From Thermohalobaculum sp039033215 (lineage in GTDB: Bacteria; Pseudomonadota; Alphaproteobacteria; Rhodobacterales; Rhodobacteraceae), in contig JBCCDA010000001.1 of NCBI GenBank assembly GCA_039033215.1, positions 97,108-161,107 on the forward strand: a DNA stretch of 64,000 nt, in the 5' to 3' direction. Positions within the stretch are counted from its first letter, which is position 1, and each line of letters begins with the position of its first letter. The position numbers were made by a program, and so were the translations under genes. This document shows positions 43,258 through 53,919 of the stretch, one piece after another. The notes under the pieces were generated by a model that saw nothing but the letters and a program-made list of their open reading frames with translations, had not been told where the DNA came from and searched no databases.

Positions 43258-43269
43258 CTCTCGCCTCCC

Positions 43270-44241
43270 TTAGCTGTAGCGAATGCGCGGGTCGAGCCAC
43301 GCATAGATCATGTCGATGACGAAGTTGGTCACCACGAAGACCAGCACGATCGTCATGACAATCCCCTGGGTCATTGAGTAGTCGTTCTGCGTCACGCTAT
43401 CGACGAGCAGACGGCCTAGCCCGTTGAGGTTGAAGACCTGCTCGGTGACGACCAGCCCGCCCATCAGGAACGCAAACTCGATCCCGATCACCGTCACGAC
43501 CGGCAACATCGCGTTCTTCAGCGCGTGGCGGTTGACGATCACCTTCTCGACGACGCCCTTGGCACGGGCCGTGCGGACGTAGTCCTCGCGCAGAACCTCA
43601 AGGAGCGAGGAACGCGTCATCCGGGTGGCCACGGCCGAGTACCGGTAGCCCGTGGCAAGCGCCGGCCATATGAGGGCCGACAGGTTGTAAATCGGATCCT
43701 CCCATATTGGTCGGTAGTCCAACGGAGGTATCCATCGCTGCCCGAACAGCATGTCCGAGACGCTGAGGATTCCAAGAATGATCAGGATACCCAGCCAGAA
43801 ACTGGGCACGGCAATCCCCGCAATGGAGATCGTTCGGACCACATAGTCGATCCAGGTGTTCTGGTAGACCGCGGACAAGGTGCCGAGCGGTATCGCGATG
43901 ACAATCGACACGACGGTCGCCATGATCGCCACCTGAAGGCTCAGCTCGAAGCGCGTCGACATCTCGTCAATCACCGGGCGACCGGTCCACATGGACGTGC
44001 CCAGATCAAACGTGGCCAAACCCCCGACAAACGTACCGAACTGCACGATCATTGATTCGTTCAGGCCAAGGTTCTCACGGCAGATGTTGATCTGCTCTTC
44101 ATCGTAGTACGCGCCTTCTCCACCCAGCTTCAGTTCACAGACATCGCCAGGGAGCATTCGCAAAAGGAAGAAGATCAGGAAGGCCGCCCCGATCACCGTG
44201 GGGATCATCAGGATCAATCGCTTGAGAACGTATTTCCACAT
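43270..44241 (-). CDS. oligopeptide-type ABC transporter permease (DppB/OppB-like)
   Basis: The 323-residue protein begins MWKYVLKRLILMIPT, the usual B-subunit opening, has six membrane segments, and shows the EAA-type loop REDYVRTARAKGVVEKVIVNRHALKNA. It pairs with the downstream C subunit to form the channel of a nickel/peptide/amine-type importer. It follows the binding-protein gene by 72 bases. Confidence 0.92.
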   Translation of the reverse strand: MWKYVLKRLILMIPTVIGAAFLIFFLLRMLPGDVCELKLGGEGAYYDEEQINICRENLGLNESMIVQFGTFVGGLATFDLGTSMWTGRPVIDEMSTRFELSLQVAIMATVVSIVIAIPLGTLSAVYQNTWIDYVVRTISIAGIAVPSFWLGILIILGILSVSDMLFGQRWIPPLDYRPIWEDPIYNLSALIWPALATGYRYSAVATRMTRSSLLEVLREDYVRTARAKGVVEKVIVNRHALKNAMLPVVTVIGIEFAFLMGGLVVTEQVFNLNGLGRLLVDSVTQNDYSMTQGIVMTIVLVFVVTNFVIDMIYAWLDPRIRYS

Positions 44242-44313
44242 CAGACGGCCTCGGTCACTTTCATGGGAAATCGGGGTGCGGGGCGGGCACAGGGCCCACC
44301 CCGCGTGTTCAGA

Positions 44314-45909
44314 TCACTGGTCAAGCCAGACGTGATCAAGCTGCTGCGCCAGGTAGTGAGACGGCGCGATCTTCCAGCCCTTCACGTAGGAACGGTGCGG
44401 GTTGATCTTGTACCACCACAGCGTGATCGCCTGGGTCGCCTTCTCGTTCAGAACCATGTTCTCGAACTCACGCATTGCTGCGTACTGCTCTTCGAACGTA
44501 GCTGCACGAGCCAGCTTCTCGTAGGCCGCTTCGATCTCCGGATCCTCGTTCTGGGTGTAGTTGTTCCCAGCCGAAGGCACGAACTTCGACACGTCTGCGA
44601 TCGGGTTGATCACCGACTGGCAGTTGAAGTCGACCGACACGTCGAACGAGTACTGCTTGCGCAGGATGTCGTAGAACACGGGCGACGGGTTGACCTGCTG
44701 TTCGAACTTCAGACCGACCTTCGACCACTGGTCGATCAGCCAGGTGCCGACAACCTTGTAGGGTTGGTCGACGCCGCGGTTGTTGAAGTTGTAGGTCTTG
44801 GAGAGATCAATACCTGCCTCTTCCAGCAACCGCTTCGCTTCGGCCCGGTTGGCCTCCATGTCACGGCCGTAGCCGATCATGGCTTCCAGCTCTTCCTCGG
44901 ACGCCGCAAGCGGGTGACCCGGGAAGACGACGCCGCCAACGGTTTTCACGATGGCGATCTGGCTCAGGTACTTGGATCCGCCCCAGCGGTCGACGGCCAG
45001 CGTCAGCGCCTTGCGCACACGCGGGTCATCAAACGGAGCCGCCTTGTGGTTCGGAGTGACCAGCAGCACGCAGTTCCAGTCCGATTCCTGAACGACAATG
45101 TCATCACCCAGGGCCGAGACCAGCGCATCACGCTGCTTCGGCGGGAAGCCGCGGAACTCGATCGCAGCGCGGTTGCCCTCGATCGCCTGAACGCGTGCAG
45201 ACAGCTTCGGTGCCGAGATCGCCTTGAAACCGTCCAGATATGGACGTCCTTCATGGTGATAGCTCTCGTTCTTCACGCCCGAGACAAAGGCACCTGGCTG
45301 GTGCTCGACGAACTTGAACGGGCCAGAGCCGTTGATGTTCGCCTTGTGCCAGTTCAGGCCGTGCTCTTTCAGATCCTCATCTGCGTAGATGAAGTTGAAG
45401 GGCGAGGCCATCGACGGCAGATAGGCACCCGAGGGGTACTTCAGCGTCATCTCGTAGGTGTGGCTGTCGACCACCTGATGGCTTGCCACCATCGAGTAGA
45501 ACGCCTTGCGCGAGGAGGCGATGCCTTCTGGCGGGTTGATGATCTTCTCATAGGTCGCATAGACGTCATTTGCGTCCAGCGGGTGGCCATTGTGGAAGGT
45601 CAGACCCTGGCGGATCTTGTAGGTGTAGGTCAGCCCGTCTTCCGAGACTTCGAAGCTTTCGCAGATATCGCACTGGAAATCGTTCGAGGCCGGGTCTTCC
45701 GGGTTGACGCGCAGCAGAAGCGAATAGAACGGCGCGATCGGGTGGATCATGCCGAACGTCGTCTCGACGTGCGCGTCATAGGACGGGATTTTCGAGCCCA
45801 CGACGAATTCAAGCGTACCGCCCGACTTCGGTGTCTCGGCTACCGCGCCGGTCGCAAAGGCCGCTAGGGCCGTCGCGCCAATCGCGGCTTTCAAAAGTCT
45901 GGTGCGCAT
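44314..45909 (-). CDS. ABC transporter substrate-binding protein, family 5
   Basis: The 531-residue periplasmic protein has a signal peptide (cleavage near AVA-E25) and the family-5 opening of a peptide/nickel/oligosaccharide binder (PKSGGTLEFVVG), with SEDGLTYTYKIRQGLTFHNG and NDVYATYEKI. It captures the ligand for the permease pair. I start at ATG 45909 with GGGAGG upstream. Ligand class (peptide, opine, amine) cannot be told. A hairpin lies upstream, between it and the ATPase gene. Confidence 0.92.
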   Translation of the reverse strand: MRTRLLKAAIGATALAAFATGAVAETPKSGGTLEFVVGSKIPSYDAHVETTFGMIHPIAPFYSLLLRVNPEDPASNDFQCDICESFEVSEDGLTYTYKIRQGLTFHNGHPLDANDVYATYEKIINPPEGIASSRKAFYSMVASHQVVDSHTYEMTLKYPSGAYLPSMASPFNFIYADEDLKEHGLNWHKANINGSGPFKFVEHQPGAFVSGVKNESYHHEGRPYLDGFKAISAPKLSARVQAIEGNRAAIEFRGFPPKQRDALVSALGDDIVVQESDWNCVLLVTPNHKAAPFDDPRVRKALTLAVDRWGGSKYLSQIAIVKTVGGVVFPGHPLAASEEELEAMIGYGRDMEANRAEAKRLLEEAGIDLSKTYNFNNRGVDQPYKVVGTWLIDQWSKVGLKFEQQVNPSPVFYDILRKQYSFDVSVDFNCQSVINPIADVSKFVPSAGNNYTQNEDPEIEAAYEKLARAATFEEQYAAMREFENMVLNEKATQAITLWWYKINPHRSYVKGWKIAPSHYLAQQLDHVWLDQ

Positions 45910-45977
45910 ATGGTACCTCCCAAGGTTGCTCACCGATACGTCCGGGAAACTTTGGCGCGTTCCCGGCAAACGCTTTC

Positions 45978-45993
45978 CCCCGGTTCGCCGGGG
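45978..45993. repeat. intercistronic hairpin between ATPase and binding-protein genes
   Basis: CCCCGG, loop TTCG, CCGGGG: a 6-bp very stable tetraloop stem in the gap within the importer operon. It may raise binding-protein mRNA over the ATPase mRNA, as known for other ABC operons. Confidence 0.6.
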
Positions 45994-46010
45994 TGATCTT
46001 GCTGTTTTTG

Positions 46011-46945
46011 CTACTCGGTCGCGACGAAGTGCCCGTTGCCGAGATCGCGGAAACTGATCGGCTGGGGCCGATAGCTCAGCGGGCGGACCGCCGATGGGAT
46101 CTCATCGACCATCAACTCACGCTTGGCTCGCTCGGCATCCGGGTCCGCGATCGGGACCGCACGCAGCAGTTTCTGCGTATACGAATGCTGCGGGTTCTCG
46201 AAAATCTCGGCGCGTGGCCCGATCTCAACGATCCGGCCAAGGTACATCACCGCGACGCGGTGCGCGATGCGCTCGACCACCGCCATATCGTGGCTGATGA
46301 ACAAGAGCGCGAGGCCGAACTCCTCCTGAAGCTCCATGAAGAGGTTGATCACCTGCGCCTGGATCGTGACGTCAAGCGCGCTGACGGCCTCGTCGGCGAT
46401 GATCATCCGCGGGTTCAGGCCCAGCGCGCGGGCAATACAGATGCGTTGGCGCTGTCCGCCGGAGAACTCGTGCGGGTAGCGGTCGTAGTGTGCAGGCTGA
46501 AGGCCGACTTTGCGCAGCAGCCCGACCACGTGGTCCTTGATCTCGCCGCGCGGCATCACGTTGTGGACCAGCATGGGTTCCGAAATCGACGTGCCGACGG
46601 TCTGACGCGGGTTCAGCGAGGAGTACGGATCCTGGAAGATCATCTGCATCTGCGTGATCGAGGCCTTGCGCTCGCGACGCGACATCTTCGTGAGATCCAC
46701 GCCGTCGAAGAAGATCGACCCCGCCGTGGCCTCTTCGAGACCGATCAGCGTTCGCCCGGTCGTCGATTTTCCGCAACCCGACTCGCCGACCATGGCAAGC
46801 GTTTCACCCGGCGCGATCTCGAACGAGATGTCCTCGACCGCGTGAACCCTGGCCGTCGTGCCGCCCAGAATGCCGCCCGTGATGTCGAAATACGTCGTCA
46901 TCCCGTCGACCTTGAGAAGCGGGCCCTTTGTAGTGTCCCATGCCA

Positions 46946-46946
<1 letters not shown>
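46011..46946 (-). CDS. oligopeptide-type ABC transporter ATPase (DppF/OppF-like)
   Basis: A 311-residue ATPase with Walker A GESGCGKST, signature LSGGQRQR (here FSGGQRQRI), Walker B MIIADEAVSALD, and an oligopeptide C-terminal extension carrying PRAEIFENPQHSYTQKLL. It powers the importer with the upstream ATPase. Its start shares a base with that gene's stop (TGATG). Confidence 0.93.
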
Positions 46947-47851
<905 letters not shown>

Positions 47852-48125
47852 GCGGTACGGCCCAAAATGTCAGCGGCGCACGCGCCGGTGCGTTGTGATC
47901 TCGTCAAGTTCCCTACACGCGGACGAATCCGCGCCTCCCTGTGTCTGTCTCGCCGCGCACCTTCTTTCGTGGGTGCTGAGATCGAATGCGACATCTGTCG
48001 TTTTGGACAATCTTCCCGACAGGTGCAATAGCTATCGCTGGTCGCGAAAACGTCAAACGGATCGGGGCTGTATCCGGCTTTTTGGCCGGAATCCACCCGC
48101 AAATGGACGATTTAGGGAGTTTGAG

Positions 48126-48914
48126 ATGGCAAAAACGGTCAGTTTGGAGGTTGATGCGCGGGGGGTTGCAACGGTCTGGCTGGACCGAGCCGAGCGCAAC
48201 AACGCCTACAATGGCGAGATGATTGGCGAGATGATCGCCGGAGTCGGGGCGCTTGCGGCCGACGATGCGGTGCGTGTGGTGGTCCTGCGGGGCCGCGGTA
48301 AGCACTTCCAGGCAGGCGCTGACCTCGCATGGATCAAAGGCCTCAAGGAACAGAGCGTCGACGACAACATCGCCGTCAGCCAGCGGACCACCGACGCTGT
48401 CCATGGGTTGACCGCGCTTGGCAAGCCCACACTGGCGCTGATCCATGGCGGGTGCTTCGGCGGTGGCACGGGGATCGCCTCGGCCTGCGATATCGTGATC
48501 GCCGACCGCACAGCCATATTCTCCATCACCGAGGCCCGCTGGGGGCTGACAGCATTGCCGATCATACCGCAACTCCTCAGCCGGATCGGCCCGGGGCGGC
48601 TGCGCCGGTTCGCGCTGACCTGCGAGCGGTTCGGTGCGGAGAAGGCGTTGGAGATCGGGCTTGTTGACGAGATCTGCGAGGACGGCGCCCTGGACGAGAC
48701 GGCGGCTCCGATCATCGACGCGTTGCTTCACTGCCCGCCACGGGCACTCGCCGCGTCGAAGGAGGCGATCCTGAAGTATGCCGATCTCATGTTCTCGGAC
48801 CTCGAGAAGGCCGAGATGGCCCGGCCACATGGGATGAAGCGCCTGGACGACGAGGCGGCGGAGGGGCTTGCGAGCTTCCTCGAGAAGCGCAAGCCGGCCT
48901 GGTATCCGGGCTGA
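48126..48914 (+). CDS. enoyl-CoA hydratase/isomerase (crotonase) family protein
   Basis: The 262-residue protein has the crotonase oxyanion region (FQAGADLAWIKG and GGCFGGGTGIASACD) and a catalytic glutamate in ITEARWGLTA; the C-terminus ends in EKRKPAWYPG. It hydrates or isomerises an acyl-CoA; methylglutaconyl-CoA hydratase of leucine breakdown is one candidate given the carboxyltransferase 9 kb away. I start at ATG 48126 with AGGGAG upstream. It is divergent from the importer. Confidence 0.88.
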   Translation: MAKTVSLEVDARGVATVWLDRAERNNAYNGEMIGEMIAGVGALAADDAVRVVVLRGRGKHFQAGADLAWIKGLKEQSVDDNIAVSQRTTDAVHGLTALGKPTLALIHGGCFGGGTGIASACDIVIADRTAIFSITEARWGLTALPIIPQLLSRIGPGRLRRFALTCERFGAEKALEIGLVDEICEDGALDETAAPIIDALLHCPPRALAASKEAILKYADLMFSDLEKAEMARPHGMKRLDDEAAEGLASFLEKRKPAWYPG

Positions 48915-48985
48915 CCAACGGGCACGGTTGGCTTAGGCGTCCTGCATCGGCAGGAGGCACAGGCCCATCATGCAAGCGTGCCCGT

Positions 48986-49006
48986 GTCCCGGGCTTGACC
49001 CGGGAC
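48986..49006. repeat. palindromic intergenic repeat
   Basis: GTCCCGGG, loop CTTGA, CCCGGGAC; perfect 8-bp stem between crotonase and hom. The same word is common between genes in many alphaproteobacteria, so it is probably a REP-like element and may also act as a terminator. Confidence 0.6.
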
Positions 49007-49076
49007 CCTTGGTTCGCGAGTTAGAGGACCCGGAGCAATCCGGGCGACAGCAGCACGTCTCTGAAAGGCCAGTCCC

Positions 49077-50363
49077 ATGACCACCCCGTTTCGTCTCGGC
49101 ATCGCCGGGCTTGGCACCGTTGGCATCGGCGTCGTCAAGATGGTTCAGACGCATGGGGAGATGCTGGCGGCAAAAGCCGGGCGGCCCATCGAGATCACTG
49201 CCGTGTCGGCGCGATCCCGCAAGGCGCGCGACGCCGACCTGAGCGCCTATGCCTGGGAGGACGATGCCACCGCGCTGGCCGCCCGCGACGATGTCGATTG
49301 CGTCGTCGAGGTGATTGGCGGCTCCGACGGCCCGGCGAAGGACCTGGTCGAGCGGGCGCTGGCCGCGGGCAAGCATGTGGTCACGGCCAACAAGGCGCTG
49401 GTGGCCGTGCATGGCCATGCGCTCGCCGAACTGGCCGAGACGAACGGGGTTCTCCTGGCGGCCGAGGCGGGCGTTGCAGGCGGCATTCCCGTGCTAAAGG
49501 CACTGGGCGAAGGGCTGTCGGGCAACCGGATCGAGCGGGTGTTCGGCGTCCTCAACGGCACCTGCAACTACATTCTGAACGAGATGGAGAGCCGGGCTGC
49601 CGGCTACGAGGACGTGCTCGCCGATGCCCAGCGGCTCGGATATGCCGAGGCGGACCCGACGTTCGATGTGGGCGGGATCGATGCGGCGCACAAGCTCGCG
49701 ATCCTCGCATCTATCGCCTTTGGGACCCGGATCGACTTCGACGGTGTCGTCTGCGAGGGGATCGACCGGATCACGCTGGAGGATATCCGCACCGCGCGCG
49801 ACATGGGGTTCTCCATCCGCTTGCTGGGCCTGGCGAAGATGCACGCCCAGGGGCTGGAGCAGCGGGTGCGGCCCTGCATGGTGGCCGAGGGGACCGTGAT
49901 CGGCAGCCTCCCCGGGGTCACGAACGCGGTCGTCGCGGAAGGCGATTTCGTGGGCCAGATCTCGCTGACCGGCCCGGGGGCAGGAGAGGGCCCGACGGCA
50001 TCTGCGGTCCTGGGCGACGTGGTCGACGCGGCACGCGGTGTGAATCGCCCTGTTTTCGGCCGCCCTGCGGCAAGCCTTGCTGGCGCGACCCGGTTGGCTC
50101 ACGGCGACGAGCACGCACCCTATTATCTTCGATTCCACCTGGCCGATCGTCCCGGGGCCCTGGCCGCGCTGGCGGCAGCCCTGGGCGAGGAGGGCGTGTC
50201 GATCCACCGAATGCGCCAGTATGGTCAGGGCGACGACGCCGTGCCCGTCGTAATCGTCACGCATGACGCACGACGCGACCGGATCGATGCGGCTCTGGCC
50301 CGGATCTCGGGGCTGGACGTGAGCCAGGCCACACCGGTCGCGATCCGGATCGAGGAGGTCTGA
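49077..50363 (+). CDS. hom: homoserine dehydrogenase
   Basis: The 428-residue enzyme reduces aspartate semialdehyde to homoserine, on the way to threonine and methionine. Present are the Rossmann GIAGLGTVGIGVV, the catalytic part VFGVLNGTCNYILNEM, and DPTFDVGGIDAAHKLAILASIAF split across the middle, with a C-terminal ACT domain (about residue 350 onward) for feedback control by threonine. glpX follows after 128 bases, an order known in Rhodobacterales. Confidence 0.95.
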   Translation: MTTPFRLGIAGLGTVGIGVVKMVQTHGEMLAAKAGRPIEITAVSARSRKARDADLSAYAWEDDATALAARDDVDCVVEVIGGSDGPAKDLVERALAAGKHVVTANKALVAVHGHALAELAETNGVLLAAEAGVAGGIPVLKALGEGLSGNRIERVFGVLNGTCNYILNEMESRAAGYEDVLADAQRLGYAEADPTFDVGGIDAAHKLAILASIAFGTRIDFDGVVCEGIDRITLEDIRTARDMGFSIRLLGLAKMHAQGLEQRVRPCMVAEGTVIGSLPGVTNAVVAEGDFVGQISLTGPGAGEGPTASAVLGDVVDAARGVNRPVFGRPAASLAGATRLAHGDEHAPYYLRFHLADRPGALAALAAALGEEGVSIHRMRQYGQGDDAVPVVIVTHDARRDRIDAALARISGLDVSQATPVAIRIEEV

Positions 50364-50491
50364 ACTCCACACCCGCCGCGTCGACCACAAGCGTCGGCCA
50401 CAAACATCGGCGTGCCTCGGGAAGCTTGCCTGTGCGAAGCGCACGCGATAAGCGGCCCCGAACGCAGACCAGAGACGAAGGGGATCGCCTC

Positions 50492-51463
50492 ATGGAAGTT
50501 GATAGCACGTGGGACTTCCAGGACCGAATGCTCTCACTGGGGCTCGCGCGGGTCTCGGAAGCGGCCGCCATCGCCTCGGCGCGCGAGATCGGCCGGGGTG
50601 ACGAGAAGGAGGCGGACCGCGTCGCGGTCGAGGCGATGCGCACCCAGCTGAACATGCTGGACATCAAGGGCACGGTTGTGATCGGCGAGGGCGAGCGGGA
50701 CGAGGCACCCATGCTCTACATCGGCGAGGAAGTCGGCACCGGCAAGGGCGCGGAAGTCGACATCGCGCTTGATCCGCTGGAGGGCACGACCCTCACGGCG
50801 AAGGCCATGCCGAACGCGTTGACGGTGATTGCGATGGGTCCGCGTGGCTCGATGCTGCATGCGCCCGACGTCTACATGGACAAGCTGGCGATCGGACCCG
50901 GCTATGCCGATGGCCTGGTCGATCTGGAGATGTCACCTGGCGAGCGGGTCAAGGTCTTTGCCGAGGCGAAGGGTGGCGGGCCGCAGAACGTCACCGTCTG
51001 CATCCTGGAGCGGCCCCGCCATCGCGAGATGATCGAAGAGGTCCGCGCGACCGGTGCAGCAATCCGCCTGATAACCGATGGCGACGTCGCAGGGGTCATG
51101 CACTGCGCCGAGCCCGACAATACCGGCATCGACATGTACATGGGGTCGGGCGGCGCGCCCGAGGGGGTGCTGGCCGCCGCCGCGCTCAAGTGCATGGGCG
51201 GTCAGATTCAGGGGCGGCTGACTTTCCGCAATGACGAAGAGGTGGGCCGGGCGCGCAAGGCCGGCATCGAGAACCTCGATGCCAAGTACACTCGTGACGA
51301 GATGTGCCGCGGCGATGTCATCTTTGCTGCGACGGGGGTGACGAACGGGTCGATCCTGCGCGGCGCGCGGCGCCTGGGCGACTACCTCGAGACCGAAACG
51401 ATCCTCATGCGCTCGCGCACGGGTTCGGTCCGGCGTATGCTTTACCGCACCAAGAACCACTAG
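50492..51463 (+). CDS. glpX: class II fructose-1,6-bisphosphatase
   Basis: The 323-residue GlpX protein has the metal and substrate motifs VIGEGERDEAPML, DPLEGTT, ITDGDV and MGSGGAPEG. It dephosphorylates fructose-1,6-bisphosphate in gluconeogenesis or the Calvin cycle; related members also act on sedoheptulose bisphosphate. I use ATG 50492, behind GAAGGGG, because the frame to 50426 adds an unconserved basic lead. Confidence 0.95.
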   Translation: MEVDSTWDFQDRMLSLGLARVSEAAAIASAREIGRGDEKEADRVAVEAMRTQLNMLDIKGTVVIGEGERDEAPMLYIGEEVGTGKGAEVDIALDPLEGTTLTAKAMPNALTVIAMGPRGSMLHAPDVYMDKLAIGPGYADGLVDLEMSPGERVKVFAEAKGGGPQNVTVCILERPRHREMIEEVRATGAAIRLITDGDVAGVMHCAEPDNTGIDMYMGSGGAPEGVLAAAALKCMGGQIQGRLTFRNDEEVGRARKAGIENLDAKYTRDEMCRGDVIFAATGVTNGSILRGARRLGDYLETETILMRSRTGSVRRMLYRTKNH

Positions 51464-51501
51464 GCGGACAGGGCAGGCGGCCACGTCGCTGGCGCGACAC
51501 C

Positions 51502-51860
51502 TCAGGCTGCGCCTTCGGCTGCCGACCTGCGGCCGTCAGGTGGCCACGTCGGCCCGGTCTCGACCGTCGGCGGCACGCGGCGCACGCGCATGCCTTGGAG
51601 CAAGGCTCCACGTCGCGGGTGGCTGGGGTGCACCGATGGTCGCGTAGGCGCGATCTCTGAGGGGCGCGCCGGGGCGCCGGGCTCGTCGATCACGGGGTTG
51701 CTCAGTGTCCCGATGCCCTCGAGTTCGATCTCGAAGACATCGCCCAGGACCAGCCATTTTGGGGGACCGAAGCTCTGGCCCTGGTCCGCGTCGTCCGATC
51801 CCTGACATCCTCGCCGTGCACGGCGCCGACATGGCCGCCATCGAACGTGATCAGGCGCAT
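51502..51860 (-). pseudogene. FAH-family pseudogene with its middle deleted
   Basis: ATG 51860, 9 bases after the methyltransferase gene, begins about 21 residues typical of an FAH-family start (MRLITFDGGHVGAVHGEDVRD). The frame then fails; another frame at once gives PKWLVLGDVFEIELEGIG and TLSNPVIDEPG, which is the family's C-terminal end. About 200 middle residues with the metal site are missing and the two ends are out of frame. Downstream to 51502 only the broken frame continues. Confidence 0.75.
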
Positions 51861-51869
51861 GCGCTCTTC

Positions 51870-52310
51870 TCAGACCCAGCGCCGCACCCGGGAGCGATAC
51901 TCGGTGTACGCGGTGCCCAGGGCCACTGCCAGCCGCGCTTCTTCGGGCCGGATGAAGAGCCGCTCCAGCACCAGTGCGAACGGGATGACCAGAAGCAACC
52001 CCAGCGGCGTGCCCAGGGTCAGGGACCACCCCGCCAGGATCGCAAGATCCGCCACATAGATCGGGTTGCGTGAGAGCCGGTAGGGCCCGGTTTGCACCAG
52101 CGCATCGGGTTCCTGGTGCGGGATGACCGTGGTGCGCGCCTTGCGAAACTGCACGACTGACCAGATGGCCAGCAGCAGACCTGCGGCGATCAGAGCGCGC
52201 CCAAGCCATAGCGCCACCTCGCCCCACGGGGCGTAAGCCATCGCAAGATCCCAAGTCAGGACCATAAAGCCCGCCAGCCAGACCGGCGGATAGTTCAGGG
52301 TCATCTTCAT
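51870..52310 (-). CDS. isoprenylcysteine carboxylmethyltransferase (ICMT)-like membrane methyltransferase
   Basis: A 146-residue protein with three or four membrane segments and the family's C-terminal catalytic part: QTGPYRLSRNPIYVADL, FALVLERLFIRPEEA and GTAYTEYRSRVRRW. Members methylate small or lipid substrates with S-adenosylmethionine. ATG 52310 overlaps the panC stop (ATGA), so it is coupled to panC. The acceptor is unknown. Confidence 0.85.
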   Translation of the reverse strand: MKMTLNYPPVWLAGFMVLTWDLAMAYAPWGEVALWLGRALIAAGLLLAIWSVVQFRKARTTVIPHQEPDALVQTGPYRLSRNPIYVADLAILAGWSLTLGTPLGLLLVIPFALVLERLFIRPEEARLAVALGTAYTEYRSRVRRWV

Positions 52311-53152
52311 GCAATGGCCATGTTGTCGATGAGTCGCGCGCGTCCGAGGTGTGCCGCCCCGAAGATACGGATGGGTGTCGCCGGATCGAAAGTCTCGACA
52401 GGGGCCAGGTCGTCCGCTGTCCTGACCTCCAGATAGTCGACCGCCAGAAACCCCGCAGCGATGACGGCGCGCTCGGCATCCCGACACGTCCTGACAACGC
52501 TGGCACCCCCGGCGATCCGCCTGGCGGCTTCCCGCATCTCGGCGGCCAGCCGGGGCGCGATCTCGCGTTCGGCGGCAGTGAGGTAGCGGTTACGTGAGGA
52601 CATGGCCAGGCCGTCGGCCTCCCTTACCGTCGGTGCGCCAACGATCCGTGTGGCAATATCGAGGTCCTGCGCCACGCGGGTGACAACGGCCAGTTGCTGC
52701 CAGTCCTTCTCGCCGAAGACCGCGATATCACAGCGTGCCTGGTTCAGCAGTTTGCTAACGACCTGGCTGACCCCGTCGAAGTGCCCCGGGCGTGCGGCGC
52801 CGCAGAGGACATCTGTCAGCCCGTCCACGACCACGCGTGTAGAAAAGCCGGGGGGATACATCTCGGTCAACGCAGGCGCGAACAGGGCCCCGCAGCCTGC
52901 GTCGCGCAGCATCGAGATGTCCCGGGCCTCGTCGCGCGGATAGCTGTCCAGATCTTCATTCGCGCCGAACTGGGTTGGATTGACGAAGAGCGTCGCAACG
53001 ACCCGATCCACGAGCGACAGGCCGTGGCGCACCAGGCTGGCGTGGCCCTCGTGCAGCCCGCCCATGGTCGGCACAACGGCGGAGGCAAGTCCCGCAGCGC
53101 GCCATCCGTCCACGACGGCGCGCAACTCCGCAACGGTCCTTACGACTTCCAC
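52307..53152 (-). CDS. panC: pantothenate synthetase (pantoate-beta-alanine ligase)
   Basis: The 281-residue enzyme makes pantothenate from pantoate, beta-alanine and ATP. It has PTMGGLHEGHASLV (HIGH-like), FVNPTQFGANEDL, FGEKDWQQL and the KMSKS-equivalent MSSRNRYL. The gene is the first of a short minus-strand operon with the ICMT-like gene. panB is not in the window. Confidence 0.95.
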   Translation of the reverse strand: MEVVRTVAELRAVVDGWRAAGLASAVVPTMGGLHEGHASLVRHGLSLVDRVVATLFVNPTQFGANEDLDSYPRDEARDISMLRDAGCGALFAPALTEMYPPGFSTRVVVDGLTDVLCGAARPGHFDGVSQVVSKLLNQARCDIAVFGEKDWQQLAVVTRVAQDLDIATRIVGAPTVREADGLAMSSRNRYLTAAEREIAPRLAAEMREAARRIAGGASVVRTCRDAERAVIAAGFLAVDYLEVRTADDLAPVETFDPATPIRIFGAAHLGRARLIDNMAIA

Positions 53153-53301
53153 GGCGTGTCCCCATGCCGGTTACGTTTTCCTCAGGAAAGACCGCGGCCG
53201 GGCTGTTGGCAACCCCTTTGACCTGCCCGCGCGTCCAAGGTCCTGACGCCAGCCACACGCCATGCTACCGAAGATGCAGTTGCACGAAGGGAGGAACACC
53301 G

Positions 53302-53919
53302 ATGCCCGACGCCCTGCTGATCATCGACGTCCAGAACGATTTCTGTCCCGGCGGCGCGCTGGCGGTCGCCGATGGCGATGCGGTGGTCCCTGTTATCAAC
53401 GCCCTCCAGTCGCGGTTCGAGACCGTGATCTTGACCCAGGACTGGCACCCTGTGGGGCATTCGTCGTTTGCCTCGCAGCAACCGGGGGCTGATCCGTTCT
53501 CGACAACCCAGATGCCCTATGGGCCACAGGTTCTCTGGCCCGATCACTGCGTGCAGGGGAGCGCTGGCGCGGACTTTCACCAGGACCTGGAGACTGACCG
53601 GGCCGATCTCGTTGTCCGCAAGGGATTCCGACGTGCGATCGACAGCTATTCGGCCTTCTTCGAGAACGACCATGAGACCGTGACGGGCCTCACGGGCTAC
53701 CTGCGGGACAGGGGGATCGAGCGGCTGACGATGACGGGGCTTGCGACCGACTTCTGCGTCAAGTTCTCGGCGGTCGATGCCGCCAGGTTGGGTTTCGACG
53801 TCCATGTGGTGGAGGATGCCTGCCGGGCGATCGATCTGGATGGCTCGCTGGCCGCGGCGATGGCGGAGATGACGGATGCCGGGGTGGCAATCGTCCAGAG
53901 TGGAGAGATCGCGAGCTAG
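53302..53919 (+). CDS. pncA: nicotinamidase
   Basis: The 205-residue isochorismatase-fold enzyme converts nicotinamide to nicotinate for NAD salvage. Catalytic D9 (IIDVQNDF), a lysine in VRKGF (about 106) and C152 (TDFCVKFSA) are present, and the metal residues lie in TQDWHPVGHSSFA. The start at 53302 is set by GGGAGGAAC upstream. Confidence 0.93.
   Translation: MPDALLIIDVQNDFCPGGALAVADGDAVVPVINALQSRFETVILTQDWHPVGHSSFASQQPGADPFSTTQMPYGPQVLWPDHCVQGSAGADFHQDLETDRADLVVRKGFRRAIDSYSAFFENDHETVTGLTGYLRDRGIERLTMTGLATDFCVKFSAVDAARLGFDVHVVEDACRAIDLDGSLAAAMAEMTDAGVAIVQSGEIAS

Noticed and set aside
51464..51610. Short GC hairpins after glpX, such as GCCTTG-GAG-CAAGGC
   Set aside because: They lie in the decayed end of the FAH-family pseudogene and are small enough to be chance in such GC-rich DNA.
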